Of a stretch of 64,000 nt of DNA, positions 56,885-64,000 are shown in pieces (position 1 is the stretch's first letter; each line of letters begins with the position of its first letter). Made by a program: the position numbers and the translations under genes. The notes under the pieces are model-generated. The model did no database searches, had not been told where the DNA came from, and saw nothing but the letters and a program-made list of their open reading frames with translations. Origin of the DNA: an uncultured Eubacterium sp. (lineage in GTDB: Bacteria; Bacillota; Clostridia; Lachnospirales; Lachnospiraceae); assembly GCA_910586225.1 (NCBI GenBank), contig CAJUIL010000006.1, positions 71,529 through 135,528 of the forward strand, read 5' to 3'.

Positions 56885-57960
56885 GAGTTGGTGCGGTCGA
56901 TTTTTGGAAATTTGTATTTTCCGTTGTTATTTTATGTTTTCATTCGCTGTATTTTGCGGGGACGGAAAAATATATATTTTATGACGGGGCAAATATGGTG
57001 GAGTACTTCTTTCTGGTCACGGGCTTTTTGATGGCGGCTTCGGTAATGAAGCAGCGGCCTGATGAGCAGGAGGCTCCGGTTTGGAAAAGTACCTGGCGGT
57101 TTTTGTTCCACAAGATCAAAGGGATGTGTCCGGAGTATTATGTAGCATGGGCGCTTTCTTTTTTTATTAAGCAGACTGCCGGCGGGCTGCTGCCGCTTTA
57201 TAAAATCTGCAAGCATTTGATACAGTGCGTTTGGGAGCTGCTTTTCTTAAGGATGGCGGGATTCAATGACTACAATGCGAATGGAGCGACGTGGTATATT
57301 TCCGCGATGCTTTATGCGATGCTGTTTTTGCTTCCGCTGTTTTATAAAAATCGGGAGTTTTTTCTGCACATTATAGCGCCGCTGCTGGCGCTGAGCCTGT
57401 TGGGATATTTGTATATGTCGGAAAAGCTGATGCGGGGCAATACGGACTGGACAGGCTTTTGCATGAAGGGACTGCTGCGGGCTGCGGGTGTGCTCTGCGT
57501 GGGGTGCGTGTGCTATATAGCCTGTCAAAGGCTTAAGGAGCTGAGGCTTACGCGCTTTGCGGGAGCATTGTTGGCGTTTGTAGAAACGGGCGGATATCTG
57601 TTTGCGCTGTACTGGACCTTTGGCCATGCGGCGTCTACGATGCAGTTTGTGATCTTGCTGCTGTTTGCGGTATCGATAACGATCAGCTTTAGCCATCAGG
57701 GGATGCTTGCGCAGCTTTATGACAACCGGGTCGTATACTGGCTTGGGCAGTTTAGTTTTCCGCTTTTTTTGTCGCATCACGCTTGGAGTGGGAAGATGAA
57801 CCGGATGTTTCCGAATGAATCGTATGCGCAGCTTTTTCCGAAATATGTGGCGTTATCCGTAGCGACTGCGTTTGCTGTATATGGGATCTCGGCTGGAGTA
57901 AGATGGGTGTACGCGAGGCTGCGTGAGCCGGTTATGCGCTTGCTGGTAAAAATGGAATAA
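56881..57960 (+). CDS. acyltransferase family 3 membrane protein
   Basis: A 359-residue protein with about ten hydrophobic segments. It opens VDFWKFVFSVVILCFHSLYF, with the membrane-embedded His typical of the acyltransferase-3 family, followed by MVEYFFLVTGFLMAA and SAMLYAMLFLLPLFY. Such enzymes add acetyl or succinyl groups to surface polysaccharides, peptidoglycan or exported compounds. Start overlaps the VanZ stop by 4 bases, so the two are made together. The acceptor is unknown. Confidence 0.88.
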   Translation: MRVGAVDFWKFVFSVVILCFHSLYFAGTEKYIFYDGANMVEYFFLVTGFLMAASVMKQRPDEQEAPVWKSTWRFLFHKIKGMCPEYYVAWALSFFIKQTAGGLLPLYKICKHLIQCVWELLFLRMAGFNDYNANGATWYISAMLYAMLFLLPLFYKNREFFLHIIAPLLALSLLGYLYMSEKLMRGNTDWTGFCMKGLLRAAGVLCVGCVCYIACQRLKELRLTRFAGALLAFVETGGYLFALYWTFGHAASTMQFVILLLFAVSITISFSHQGMLAQLYDNRVVYWLGQFSFPLFLSHHAWSGKMNRMFPNESYAQLFPKYVALSVATAFAVYGISAGVRWVYARLREPVMRLLVKME

Positions 57961-57984
57961 ATGGCGGAAAAAAGCCGGTTTTGA

Positions 57985-58013
57985 TTGAAGGGAAGGTAAT
58001 AGAATGTTATAAT
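57985..58013 (+). promoter_or_regulatory. sigma-A promoter of the first chemoreceptor gene
   Basis: TTGAAG at 57985-57990, 17-base spacer, perfect TATAAT at 58008-58013. No convincing sigma-D (flagellar) promoter is seen. Confidence 0.65.
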
Positions 58014-58065
58014 GGGCTAAATGCTCAGAGATTGCATAATGATGAGAGAACGGGGGTAACTAACG

Positions 58066-59937
58066 ATGAAAAAAATTTTTACCAGAAGCCTGTGTATCTG
58101 TATGGCGGCGGCATTGCTGATCAACATTGCAGTCGTGGCGTTGATCCAGATGGTAGTGATGGAGCAGACGCATACGCAGAGCAGCTACGAAAGGTTGGAG
58201 ACAGTAAAAGAAACGATTGCACAGAACGAAGAGAATATTACGCAGCTTACGGCAGCTCTTGGTGAAAATAATCTGGCCAAATCACGGGCGTTTGCGGATC
58301 TGCTCGCAACGGATGAAACGATCCTGCAGGATGAGAAACGTCTGAATGAGTTAAAGGAACGTCTGATGGTATCGGAACTTCATGTGATAGATGAACAAGG
58401 CATGATCACACATTCGACTATAAAGGAATACATAGGCTTCGATATGAACAGCGGCGAGCAATCAGCGGCATTTATGCCGATTGCCAAGGATCCGTCGTTG
58501 GAGATCGTGCAGGAGCCGACGGCCAATGCTGCCGAGGGGGCTGTGATGCAGTATATCGGTGTTGCCAGGAAGGACGCACCAGGGCTGGTGCAGGTCGGGA
58601 TTCGTCCAGAAGTGCTGGAAACGATGCTAAAGGGCACGCAGATCGATGTGGTGTTTAAAGGCATTGAGTTTGGCACAAATGGGTATGTTTATGCGTTGGA
58701 TGCGGAGACAGGGGATATTCTGGCGTTTCCGGATAATAACCTGATCGGAACCTCAGCACAGGAAGCGGGTATCCCGCAGGAAGCAGGAAAAGGCTCCGCC
58801 AAATTTAATGGGACAAGGGGAAAATATGTGTCGCAGGAATACGAAGGAATGCTGATCGGAACCTTTTTGCCGAATGGGGAATATTATAAAGACCAGATCA
58901 GCCAGACGCTTATGATGGCTTTGAGTATTTTTGTGATCTTTTCGGTATTGTTGTATTTTATCAATAAATTGCTGGATAAGAAGATTGTCAGCGGTATCAG
59001 CAATATTACGACTTCTGTCAAAAAGATATCGGACGGTGATTTTGGGATTGTCGTGGATGAGCAGGGAACGCCGGAGTTTTCTATGCTTAGCGCCAGCGTG
59101 AATAAAATGGTAGAGTCCATCTGCCAGAATATAAAAGAAAATGAAGATTTAATAACCAAACAGAAACAGGATATGGAGAATAACGTGAGCCTGATCGAGA
59201 ATATCAAGCAGGTTTGCGCGAATCTGGACGGAGTTTCACAGGAGACGTTATCGACAGCAGACGCCATCCACAACGGTACGAACGAGCAGGAGCAGGCGGT
59301 AAAGGATCTGGAACAGGTGATGAAGAGCCTTGTGTACGAGCTGAATGAAAGCGCAGGCGTGTCGAAAGGTGCGGCGGCGGCAGCGCACGCAGCGGCGCAA
59401 AAGATCGAGACGACGGGACAGCAGATGCAGACGCTGGAGGAGGCTATTGAAAAGATCAGCGATATGTCTGCGGAGATCGGAATGATCATTGGGGAAATTG
59501 ATTCGATCGCCCAGCAGACAAATATGCTTTCTTTGAATGCATCGATCGAGGCTGCCAGAGTCGGGGAGGCAGGGAAAGGCTTTGCTGTGGTAGCTACGCA
59601 GGTTGGCGACCTTGCGGCGAGAAGCGCGCAGGCGGCAAAGCAGACGAGCGAGCTGATCACAAATTCGATACAGGCGGTAGAAGAGGGCCGGGTGATCACG
59701 AAAAGGACAGCGGAGGAATTTGCTTCTGTTGTAAAGGAAATGGAAGAAACCAGCCGCAGCGTGAAAGAGATCACGGATATGGTAAAACAGAACGTGCAGA
59801 CGGTCACGCAGGTTGTAGAAGGGCTGGACGTGATCGCGAATGTGGTGGAGAAAAATGTGGAGATATCAAAAAACAGCAAAGCGGTTTCTGAGCATATGGC
59901 TGACGAAGCCGGAAAGCTGTTGGATCTGGTGGAATAG
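58066..59937 (+). CDS. methyl-accepting chemotaxis protein, Cache sensor
   Basis: A 623-residue chemoreceptor: helix at 8-30, extracytoplasmic Cache-type sensor (about 31-300), second membrane helix near 303-323, HAMP (about 325-375), and a signalling coiled coil (about 400-623) with the hairpin tip IAQQTNMLSLNASIEAARVGE. CGGGGGTAACTAACG precedes the ATG. It is followed after 4 bases by a CmpB-type membrane gene. No che or fla genes are in the window, but two chemoreceptors suggest a motile host. The ligand is unknown. Confidence 0.93.
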   Translation: MKKIFTRSLCICMAAALLINIAVVALIQMVVMEQTHTQSSYERLETVKETIAQNEENITQLTAALGENNLAKSRAFADLLATDETILQDEKRLNELKERLMVSELHVIDEQGMITHSTIKEYIGFDMNSGEQSAAFMPIAKDPSLEIVQEPTANAAEGAVMQYIGVARKDAPGLVQVGIRPEVLETMLKGTQIDVVFKGIEFGTNGYVYALDAETGDILAFPDNNLIGTSAQEAGIPQEAGKGSAKFNGTRGKYVSQEYEGMLIGTFLPNGEYYKDQISQTLMMALSIFVIFSVLLYFINKLLDKKIVSGISNITTSVKKISDGDFGIVVDEQGTPEFSMLSASVNKMVESICQNIKENEDLITKQKQDMENNVSLIENIKQVCANLDGVSQETLSTADAIHNGTNEQEQAVKDLEQVMKSLVYELNESAGVSKGAAAAAHAAAQKIETTGQQMQTLEEAIEKISDMSAEIGMIIGEIDSIAQQTNMLSLNASIEAARVGEAGKGFAVVATQVGDLAARSAQAAKQTSELITNSIQAVEEGRVITKRTAEEFASVVKEMEETSRSVKEITDMVKQNVQTVTQVVEGLDVIANVVEKNVEISKNSKAVSEHMADEAGKLLDLVE

Positions 59938-59941
59938 ATAA

Positions 59942-61228
59942 ATGAATGATGCTTTTTATGAGCTGGCCGAGCTGTTTTTCGCCTATTCGTTTTTGGCATG
60001 GCTGGCGGAAACGGCAGTAGCTACGTTTAAGGAAAAGGATTTTAAAAACCGTGGATTTGCTTCAGGGCCGTTTTGCTTTCTTTATGGATTTACCGGAGTG
60101 CTTTTAACGGTGTTTTTGCAGGATTTGCAAGGGGATTTGTTTTTTTTGTTTTTAGGCTGTACGGTGATCGCGACTGCGGTGGAATGGTATGCCGGAAAGC
60201 TGCTGGCGCGGATGAAACAGAAAAAATGGTGGGATTATTCTGGAAAGCTATGGAATTTTGATGGTTACATCTGCCTGCAGTATTCGCTTCTGTGGGGGAT
60301 GCTTGGCTGCTTTGCGGTGCGCTATGGCAACGGGCTCGTGCTGGGACTGTTTGACCTGCTGCCGGATGCTGTTGCAAGGGTGTTTGTTTGGGGACTTTTT
60401 GTATTTGGATGGATGGATCTGGCGGGATCTGTGATGTCGGTGTACCATCTTGAAAAAAAGCTGCCGGGATTGTTTCGGTGGAACCGCAGGCTGCAGGCGT
60501 GGACGTATCAGCTTACCGCAAGGCTTTCAGGGCGCATTGAGCAGCGGTTTGTACGCTCTTATCCGTCCATGCTGCAGGAGCGGGAGCATGAAGAGGACGA
60601 GGAAATGTGCAGCCTGGTGCAGCTGTTCTGGCTGTTTCTTATCGGGGCTTTTTTGGGAGATGTTGTAGAAACGATCTTCTGCAGGCTGACAGCGGGGGTA
60701 TGGATGAGCCGCAGCAGCCTTGTCTGGGGGCCGTTCAGCGTCGTCTGGGGGCTTGCGATCGCGCTTGCTACAGCGCTGCTTTATAAGGACAGGGATAAGC
60801 AGGATCATTCGATCTTTTGGACTGGTGTGTTTTTAGGCGGCGCTTATGAGTACGTTTGCAGCGTGTTTACGGAGCTTTGCTTTGGAAAGGTTTTTTGGGA
60901 TTATAGTGAGATTCCGTTTAACCTTGGCGGCAGGATCAATCTTTTGTATTGCTTTTTCTGGGGCATTGCGGCGGTTGTGTGGATCAAGGTACTGTATCCG
61001 CATATGGCGCGGCTGATTGAATTTGTGCTGAAAAAAACAGGTTGGATGCTGACGGGGCTGGCGGTCGTGTTTTTAACGTTCAATGTCTGGGTTTCGGTAT
61101 TGGCGCTTGTGCGGTATGATACCCGTTCGGATGGAAAGCAGGCGGTATCGCAGTGGGAGCAGTCAATGGACGCATACTTTTATGATGAGCGGATGGAGCG
61201 GATCTATCCGAATGCAATCGAGCAGTAA
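59942..61228 (+). CDS. putative ABC-type CmpB-like membrane protein, duplicated domain
   Basis: A 428-residue polytopic protein. The N-terminal half (about 1-185) has the CmpB motif NRGFASGPFCFLYGFTGVLL and the C-terminal half (about 215-360) a second copy with SRSSLVWGPFSVVWGLAIAL; both begin with a short Phe/Trp-rich helix (AYSFLAWLAETAV; LFLIGAFLGDVVETIF). A final long helix at about 363-385 is followed by a hydrophilic tail. Most relatives are single-domain. It is 4 bases after the chemoreceptor, so cotranscribed, but a functional link is unclear. Confidence 0.85.
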   Translation: MNDAFYELAELFFAYSFLAWLAETAVATFKEKDFKNRGFASGPFCFLYGFTGVLLTVFLQDLQGDLFFLFLGCTVIATAVEWYAGKLLARMKQKKWWDYSGKLWNFDGYICLQYSLLWGMLGCFAVRYGNGLVLGLFDLLPDAVARVFVWGLFVFGWMDLAGSVMSVYHLEKKLPGLFRWNRRLQAWTYQLTARLSGRIEQRFVRSYPSMLQEREHEEDEEMCSLVQLFWLFLIGAFLGDVVETIFCRLTAGVWMSRSSLVWGPFSVVWGLAIALATALLYKDRDKQDHSIFWTGVFLGGAYEYVCSVFTELCFGKVFWDYSEIPFNLGGRINLLYCFFWGIAAVVWIKVLYPHMARLIEFVLKKTGWMLTGLAVVFLTFNVWVSVLALVRYDTRSDGKQAVSQWEQSMDAYFYDERMERIYPNAIEQ

Positions 61229-61261
61229 TACAGATAGGATCTGCGGTTGGACAAATTTTGC

Positions 61262-61290
61262 TTGATTTACAAATATTCCAGGATTATAAT
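61262..61290 (+). promoter_or_regulatory. sigma-A promoter of desulfoferrodoxin
   Basis: TTGATT at 61262-61267, 17-base spacer, perfect TATAAT at 61285-61290. The overlapping TTATAATGAGAATGT only half-matches a PerR box, so oxidative control is possible but not shown. Confidence 0.75.
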
Positions 61291-61347
61291 GAGAATGTCT
61301 TTGATAGATACGGAGATAATAAAATAGAAAGAAGAGAGGTATTTGAA

Positions 61348-61722
61348 ATGGAACAAAAATTTTATATTTGTGAGCATTGCGGCAATATTGTCGCAATGGT
61401 AAAGGATGCGGGTGTGCCGATAATGTGCTGCGGGGAAAAGATGAAAGAGATCGTGCCGGGTACGACGGATGCGGCAGTTGAAAAGCATATTCCAGTCTAT
61501 ACAGTGGAAGGCAATCTGGTGAAGGTCAGCGTTGGTTCTACAGAGCATCCGATGATGCCGGAGCACTTTATCGAGTGGGTATCCCTGCAGACGAAGCAGG
61601 GCAACCAGCGTAAGGCGCTGCGTCCAGAGGATAAGCCAGAAGTTTGCTTTGCGCTTTGCGAAGGCGATGAGGTAGAAGCGGTATATGCTTACTGCAATCT
61701 ACATGGGCTTTGGAAAAAATAA
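61348..61722 (+). CDS. dfx: desulfoferrodoxin (superoxide reductase)
   Basis: A 124-residue protein; start at 61348 behind AGAGAGG. The N-terminal desulforedoxin domain has four cysteines at 8, 11, 27 and 28 (ICEHCG, MCCGEKM) binding centre I iron. The superoxide reductase domain supplies His ligands (EKHIPVY, TEHPMMPEHFIEW) and the CNLHG ending with Cys and His of centre II. It reduces superoxide to peroxide using reduced rubredoxin in the cytoplasm; typical of strict anaerobes. Monocistronic between its own promoter and a bidirectional terminator. Confidence 0.96.
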   Translation: MEQKFYICEHCGNIVAMVKDAGVPIMCCGEKMKEIVPGTTDAAVEKHIPVYTVEGNLVKVSVGSTEHPMMPEHFIEWVSLQTKQGNQRKALRPEDKPEVCFALCEGDEVEAVYAYCNLHGLWKK

Positions 61723-61744
61723 TTCAGACGTTTTGTTAAAAAAA

Positions 61745-61785
61745 GAGCTGTGCGGAATGAGGTTCGTTCCGCGCAGCTCCTTTTT
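61745..61785 (+). terminator. bidirectional terminator between dfx and the second chemoreceptor
   Basis: GAGCTGTGCGGAA (61745-61757) pairs with TTCCGCGCAGCTC (61767-61779), one G-T, with CTTTTTA after it on the plus strand and a T-run on the minus strand. Confidence 0.9.
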
Positions 61786-61786
61786 A

Positions 61787-63838
61787 TTATTGGCTAAGTT
61801 CAAATCTTTGAAGCATTTTATTTAGTCTGTCCGCCTGGGAAGCCAGCTCCTCGGAGGTTGCCGACGTTTCCTGTGAGGCTGCGGAGTTATCCTGGATGCC
61901 GTGGGAAATCTCCTGAATGCCTCCGCGCAGCTGTTCCATATTTTCTGCCTGTACGGCTGCGTTTTCTGCGGTTTCCTGGATCATTTCATTGACGCGGCCG
62001 ACGGCATTAACCGATTCTTTCAAAGAATTGACAGCGCCTTCGGCGATCGCGTTTCCTTTGTTGATCTCTTCCATAGAGATTTCTATCAGCTCCTTGGTCG
62101 TGCTGGCTGCTTTGGAGCTTTCCTGTGCCAGTTTGCCGATCTCATCAGCGACAACGGCGAACCCTTTGCCGGCTTCTCCAGCACGGGCTGCTTCGATCGA
62201 AGCGTTTAAGGACAGAAGGTTAGTCTGTGAGGCAATTTCCTCGATCGTCTGAATGATGCCCACAACCTTCTGCGAGGTTTCGTGGATGTTATGCATAGCA
62301 GTCATCATCCGTTTCATATTTTCCTGGTTCTGACTGATCATAGCGGCTGCCTGCGCAGTTGCCTTGGCAGAAGCCTCTGCTTTGCTGCGGCTGTCTTCTA
62401 CCTGGTCTGCGACGGTGTTGGTTGTCTCTGTCAGCTGCTCTACTGAGGAAGCCTGCAGCTGCGCGCCGTCGGCTAACGCCTGGGAAGCGGTGGCAAGCTC
62501 TGTGGCGCCGATGGATACCCGCTCTGAGCTTTCATGGATACCAGACATGACCTGATTCATAGAATCGGAAATGTGGAACAGCGCATTTTTGATCTTCTGA
62601 AATTCCCCGGTATAATCATGGTTCAGATGGATGCTGAGCCTTCCGTCGGCAAGCTGTGACAGTACTTCCGCCGTTTCATCGATGTATGCGATATATTCTT
62701 TTAGGCGGCTGACCGTTTTTTGGATGGACAGACCAAGCTCTCCGATCTCGTTTTGACTTGTGACCTGCAGGTTGACATCTAAGTCGCCGGCAGCAAGCTG
62801 CTGCGCCGTATGATTAAGCTCTAGGATCGGCTTGGTCAGACGCGCGGCGCTTTTTCTTATGCGCAGCGCGATCAGTACGATGCCTACGGCAAACAGTACG
62901 ACCAGCGCAAGGATCATCGCAAACAGTATGGCATAGTATTCGGATCCCGGCAGGCTGCTTAACACGAGATATCCAGTATTGCCCGCAGAATGCAGGAAGC
63001 CGTATTGTGTAACGCCGTTCTCTTTGTATCTCATAAAGGAATCGTTTTTTTGCTCAATGGCGCTGATCACATTTTGAGAGATGCCGGCGTCCTTGACGTT
63101 TTTTTGTATCAGCTCATTTTGCGGATGATAGAGGTATGTACCGTTTTCGGATAATAGGAGGATATATCCATTATTTCCGATCTTGTATTCACTCATGATC
63201 TGTGTCATATGATCCAGGGCGATATCCATGCCTGCAGCGCCCAGAACGGTTCCGGTAGCTTCATCAATGACCGGGGCTGCGGCGCTTAAGATCATTTTTC
63301 CGGTGGAGGAATCCACATATGGCTCTGTCAGGATTGGCTTTTTTGTCTCAATGCAGCCATACCACCCGCGTCCGGTAATATCCCAGTTTTCATCGCTTAC
63401 AAAGCCGTCTGACTGTATCAGCGCGCTTGCGTCCAGATCTGAGATCCATGAGGCCATTACATTTTCAGAATCGGTGGCGGCAATTTTTATGAGATTGTCC
63501 ATGACGGTATCCATCTTTTCAGTCTTGCTGATATCGTCGCCAGGTGCGGTATGCTCCATAACATATTGTATTTCAGGATTGACAGCCAGCTGCTCCACGC
63601 ATTTCGTATATTGCTGTAAAAATCCGGTCAGCTGGTTTGCGGCTGCGTTTGATTCTTCAGTCAGCTCGGTGCGTTTTGACGTAAGGCTCAGCCAGCCTAC
63701 CATACCGACGGCTGCTGCTGCGATAAGTAAAAGTACAAGAATAACGCTGCCGCCGATCTGCTGTAGGATTTCATCCGCTATTTTTTTGTGTGCCGCTAAG
63801 TTTTTGTTACGGGGCTCTTCTTTTTCTTGATATTTCAT
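61787..63838 (-). CDS. methyl-accepting chemotaxis protein, dCache sensor
   Basis: A 683-residue chemoreceptor on the minus strand. Cytoplasmic N-terminus, helix at about 33-55, large double-Cache sensor (about 56-300; WDITGRGWYGCIETKKPILTEP and IGNNGYILLLSENGTYLYHP are typical), helix at about 305-328, HAMP (about 330-385) with PILELNHTAQQLAAGDLDV, and a signalling domain ending with the tip IASQTNLLSLNASIEAARAGE. GGGAGG precedes the ATG. dCache_1 receptors in Clostridia often bind amino acids or amines; the ligand here is unknown. Confidence 0.94.
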   Translation of the reverse strand: MKYQEKEEPRNKNLAAHKKIADEILQQIGGSVILVLLLIAAAAVGMVGWLSLTSKRTELTEESNAAANQLTGFLQQYTKCVEQLAVNPEIQYVMEHTAPGDDISKTEKMDTVMDNLIKIAATDSENVMASWISDLDASALIQSDGFVSDENWDITGRGWYGCIETKKPILTEPYVDSSTGKMILSAAAPVIDEATGTVLGAAGMDIALDHMTQIMSEYKIGNNGYILLLSENGTYLYHPQNELIQKNVKDAGISQNVISAIEQKNDSFMRYKENGVTQYGFLHSAGNTGYLVLSSLPGSEYYAILFAMILALVVLFAVGIVLIALRIRKSAARLTKPILELNHTAQQLAAGDLDVNLQVTSQNEIGELGLSIQKTVSRLKEYIAYIDETAEVLSQLADGRLSIHLNHDYTGEFQKIKNALFHISDSMNQVMSGIHESSERVSIGATELATASQALADGAQLQASSVEQLTETTNTVADQVEDSRSKAEASAKATAQAAAMISQNQENMKRMMTAMHNIHETSQKVVGIIQTIEEIASQTNLLSLNASIEAARAGEAGKGFAVVADEIGKLAQESSKAASTTKELIEISMEEINKGNAIAEGAVNSLKESVNAVGRVNEMIQETAENAAVQAENMEQLRGGIQEISHGIQDNSAASQETSATSEELASQADRLNKMLQRFELSQ

Positions 63839-63880
63839 TTGTATAAACCTCCCAAGTGTTTCTTTGACTACTACTATTTT

Positions 63881-63909
63881 ATTGTATCGCGAATCGGGGC
63901 GTAATACAA
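63881..63909 (-). promoter_or_regulatory. promoter of the minus-strand chemoreceptor
   Basis: On the minus strand TTGTAT (63904-63909), 17-base spacer, TACAAT (63881-63886), about 43 bases before the start codon. Confidence 0.6.
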
Positions 63910-64000
63910 TACGAAATCCGGATTTATTTTATTTTGGGCTTTGAAAGTGGACCTATGTCAATACTTTGGACACAAAAAGTTGAAAGTTTATGCTGATTTT

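Noticed and set aside
57961..58065. Sigma-D flagellar promoter for the chemoreceptor
   Set aside because: TAAA is present but the GCCGATAT element at 15 bases is absent; a good sigma-A promoter explains the gene.
58884..59999. 371-codon antisense ORF in the first chemoreceptor
   Set aside because: Ser/Phe/Cys-rich antisense translation of a coiled coil; typical shadow frame.
61280..61310. PerR box at the dfx promoter
   Set aside because: Only one half-site matches TTATAATnATTATAA; kept as a remark, not as a feature.

Overview
The window looks like chromosomal DNA of an anaerobic, spore-forming Firmicute, most likely a gut Lachnospiraceae-type Clostridium. It carries spoIIR (sporulation), desulfoferrodoxin (oxygen defence of anaerobes), strong AGGAGG ribosome binding sites, sigma-A promoters with 17-nt spacers, several LacI regulators and glycosidases, a DUF4190 protein and a tmRNA with the tag ANDNLAYAA. 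No rRNA, tRNA, CRISPR array, complete insertion sequence or prophage is visible. The species is not determinable from the sequence alone.

Layout. 0-4.3 kb: end of an ABC-2 permease, then a minus-strand pair of a MoxR-type ATPase and a VWA/metallopeptidase-like protein, preceded by an unlisted 35-residue ORF. 4.4-4.75 kb: tmRNA. 5-11.6 kb: a 1740-residue secreted M60 (mucin-peptidase-like) protein with a dockerin, followed by a secreted protein with a possible cohesin-like domain and two FN3 repeats. 11.7-13.2 kb: zinc/manganese-type ABC ATPase and permease. 13.3-15.3 kb: BlaI/BlaR1-like regulator and protease with twin palindromic operators. 15.4-20.1 kb: ECF sigma factor, membrane protein, ABC ATPase and two permease-like proteins, probably one stress operon. 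20.4-24.9 kb: small protein, SpoIIR, sugar nucleotidyltransferase, nucleotide-sugar dehydrogenase, DUF4190 protein. 24.9-34 kb: IleRS, glycogen phosphorylase, methyltransferase, and on the minus strand debranching enzyme plus a 59-residue protein. 34.2-42.8 kb: Rpn-like tail fragment, a sulfonate/nitrate-type ABC operon with LacI regulator and twin operators 100 bp apart, AEC transporter, DUF4358/DHHW pair, FAD oxidoreductase. 42.9-49.8 kb: a broken AAA-ATPase gene, then a galactoside/galactan locus (GH42, LacI regulator, unknown enzyme-like protein, zinc ribbon, GH53). 49.8-55.7 kb: a decayed stretch (start-less small gene, TnpB remnant) leading to a LicT/PTS/GH1 beta-glucoside operon whose PTS gene is frameshifted. 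55.7-64 kb: NifX-like protein, VanZ, acyltransferase, two chemoreceptors, a doubled CmpB-type membrane protein, desulfoferrodoxin, and possibly the edge of a mobile element.

How the genes fit together: the window is dominated by carbohydrate acquisition and its control (GH42/GH53/GH1, PTS, three sugar-type regulators), storage glucan turnover (GlgP, GlgX), surface or secreted host-glycoprotein interaction (M60 plus partner, nucleotide-sugar genes, acyltransferase) and envelope stress sensing (BlaI/BlaR1, ECF cassette). The most unusual signals are the dockerin/cohesin-like secreted pair, a small paralogous gene family caught decaying at two loci (21.5 and 50.2 kb), a 29-nt structured repeat present twice (34.1 and 56.3 kb), and the frameshifted PTS gene. 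All family calls come from reading motifs; no database search was run.
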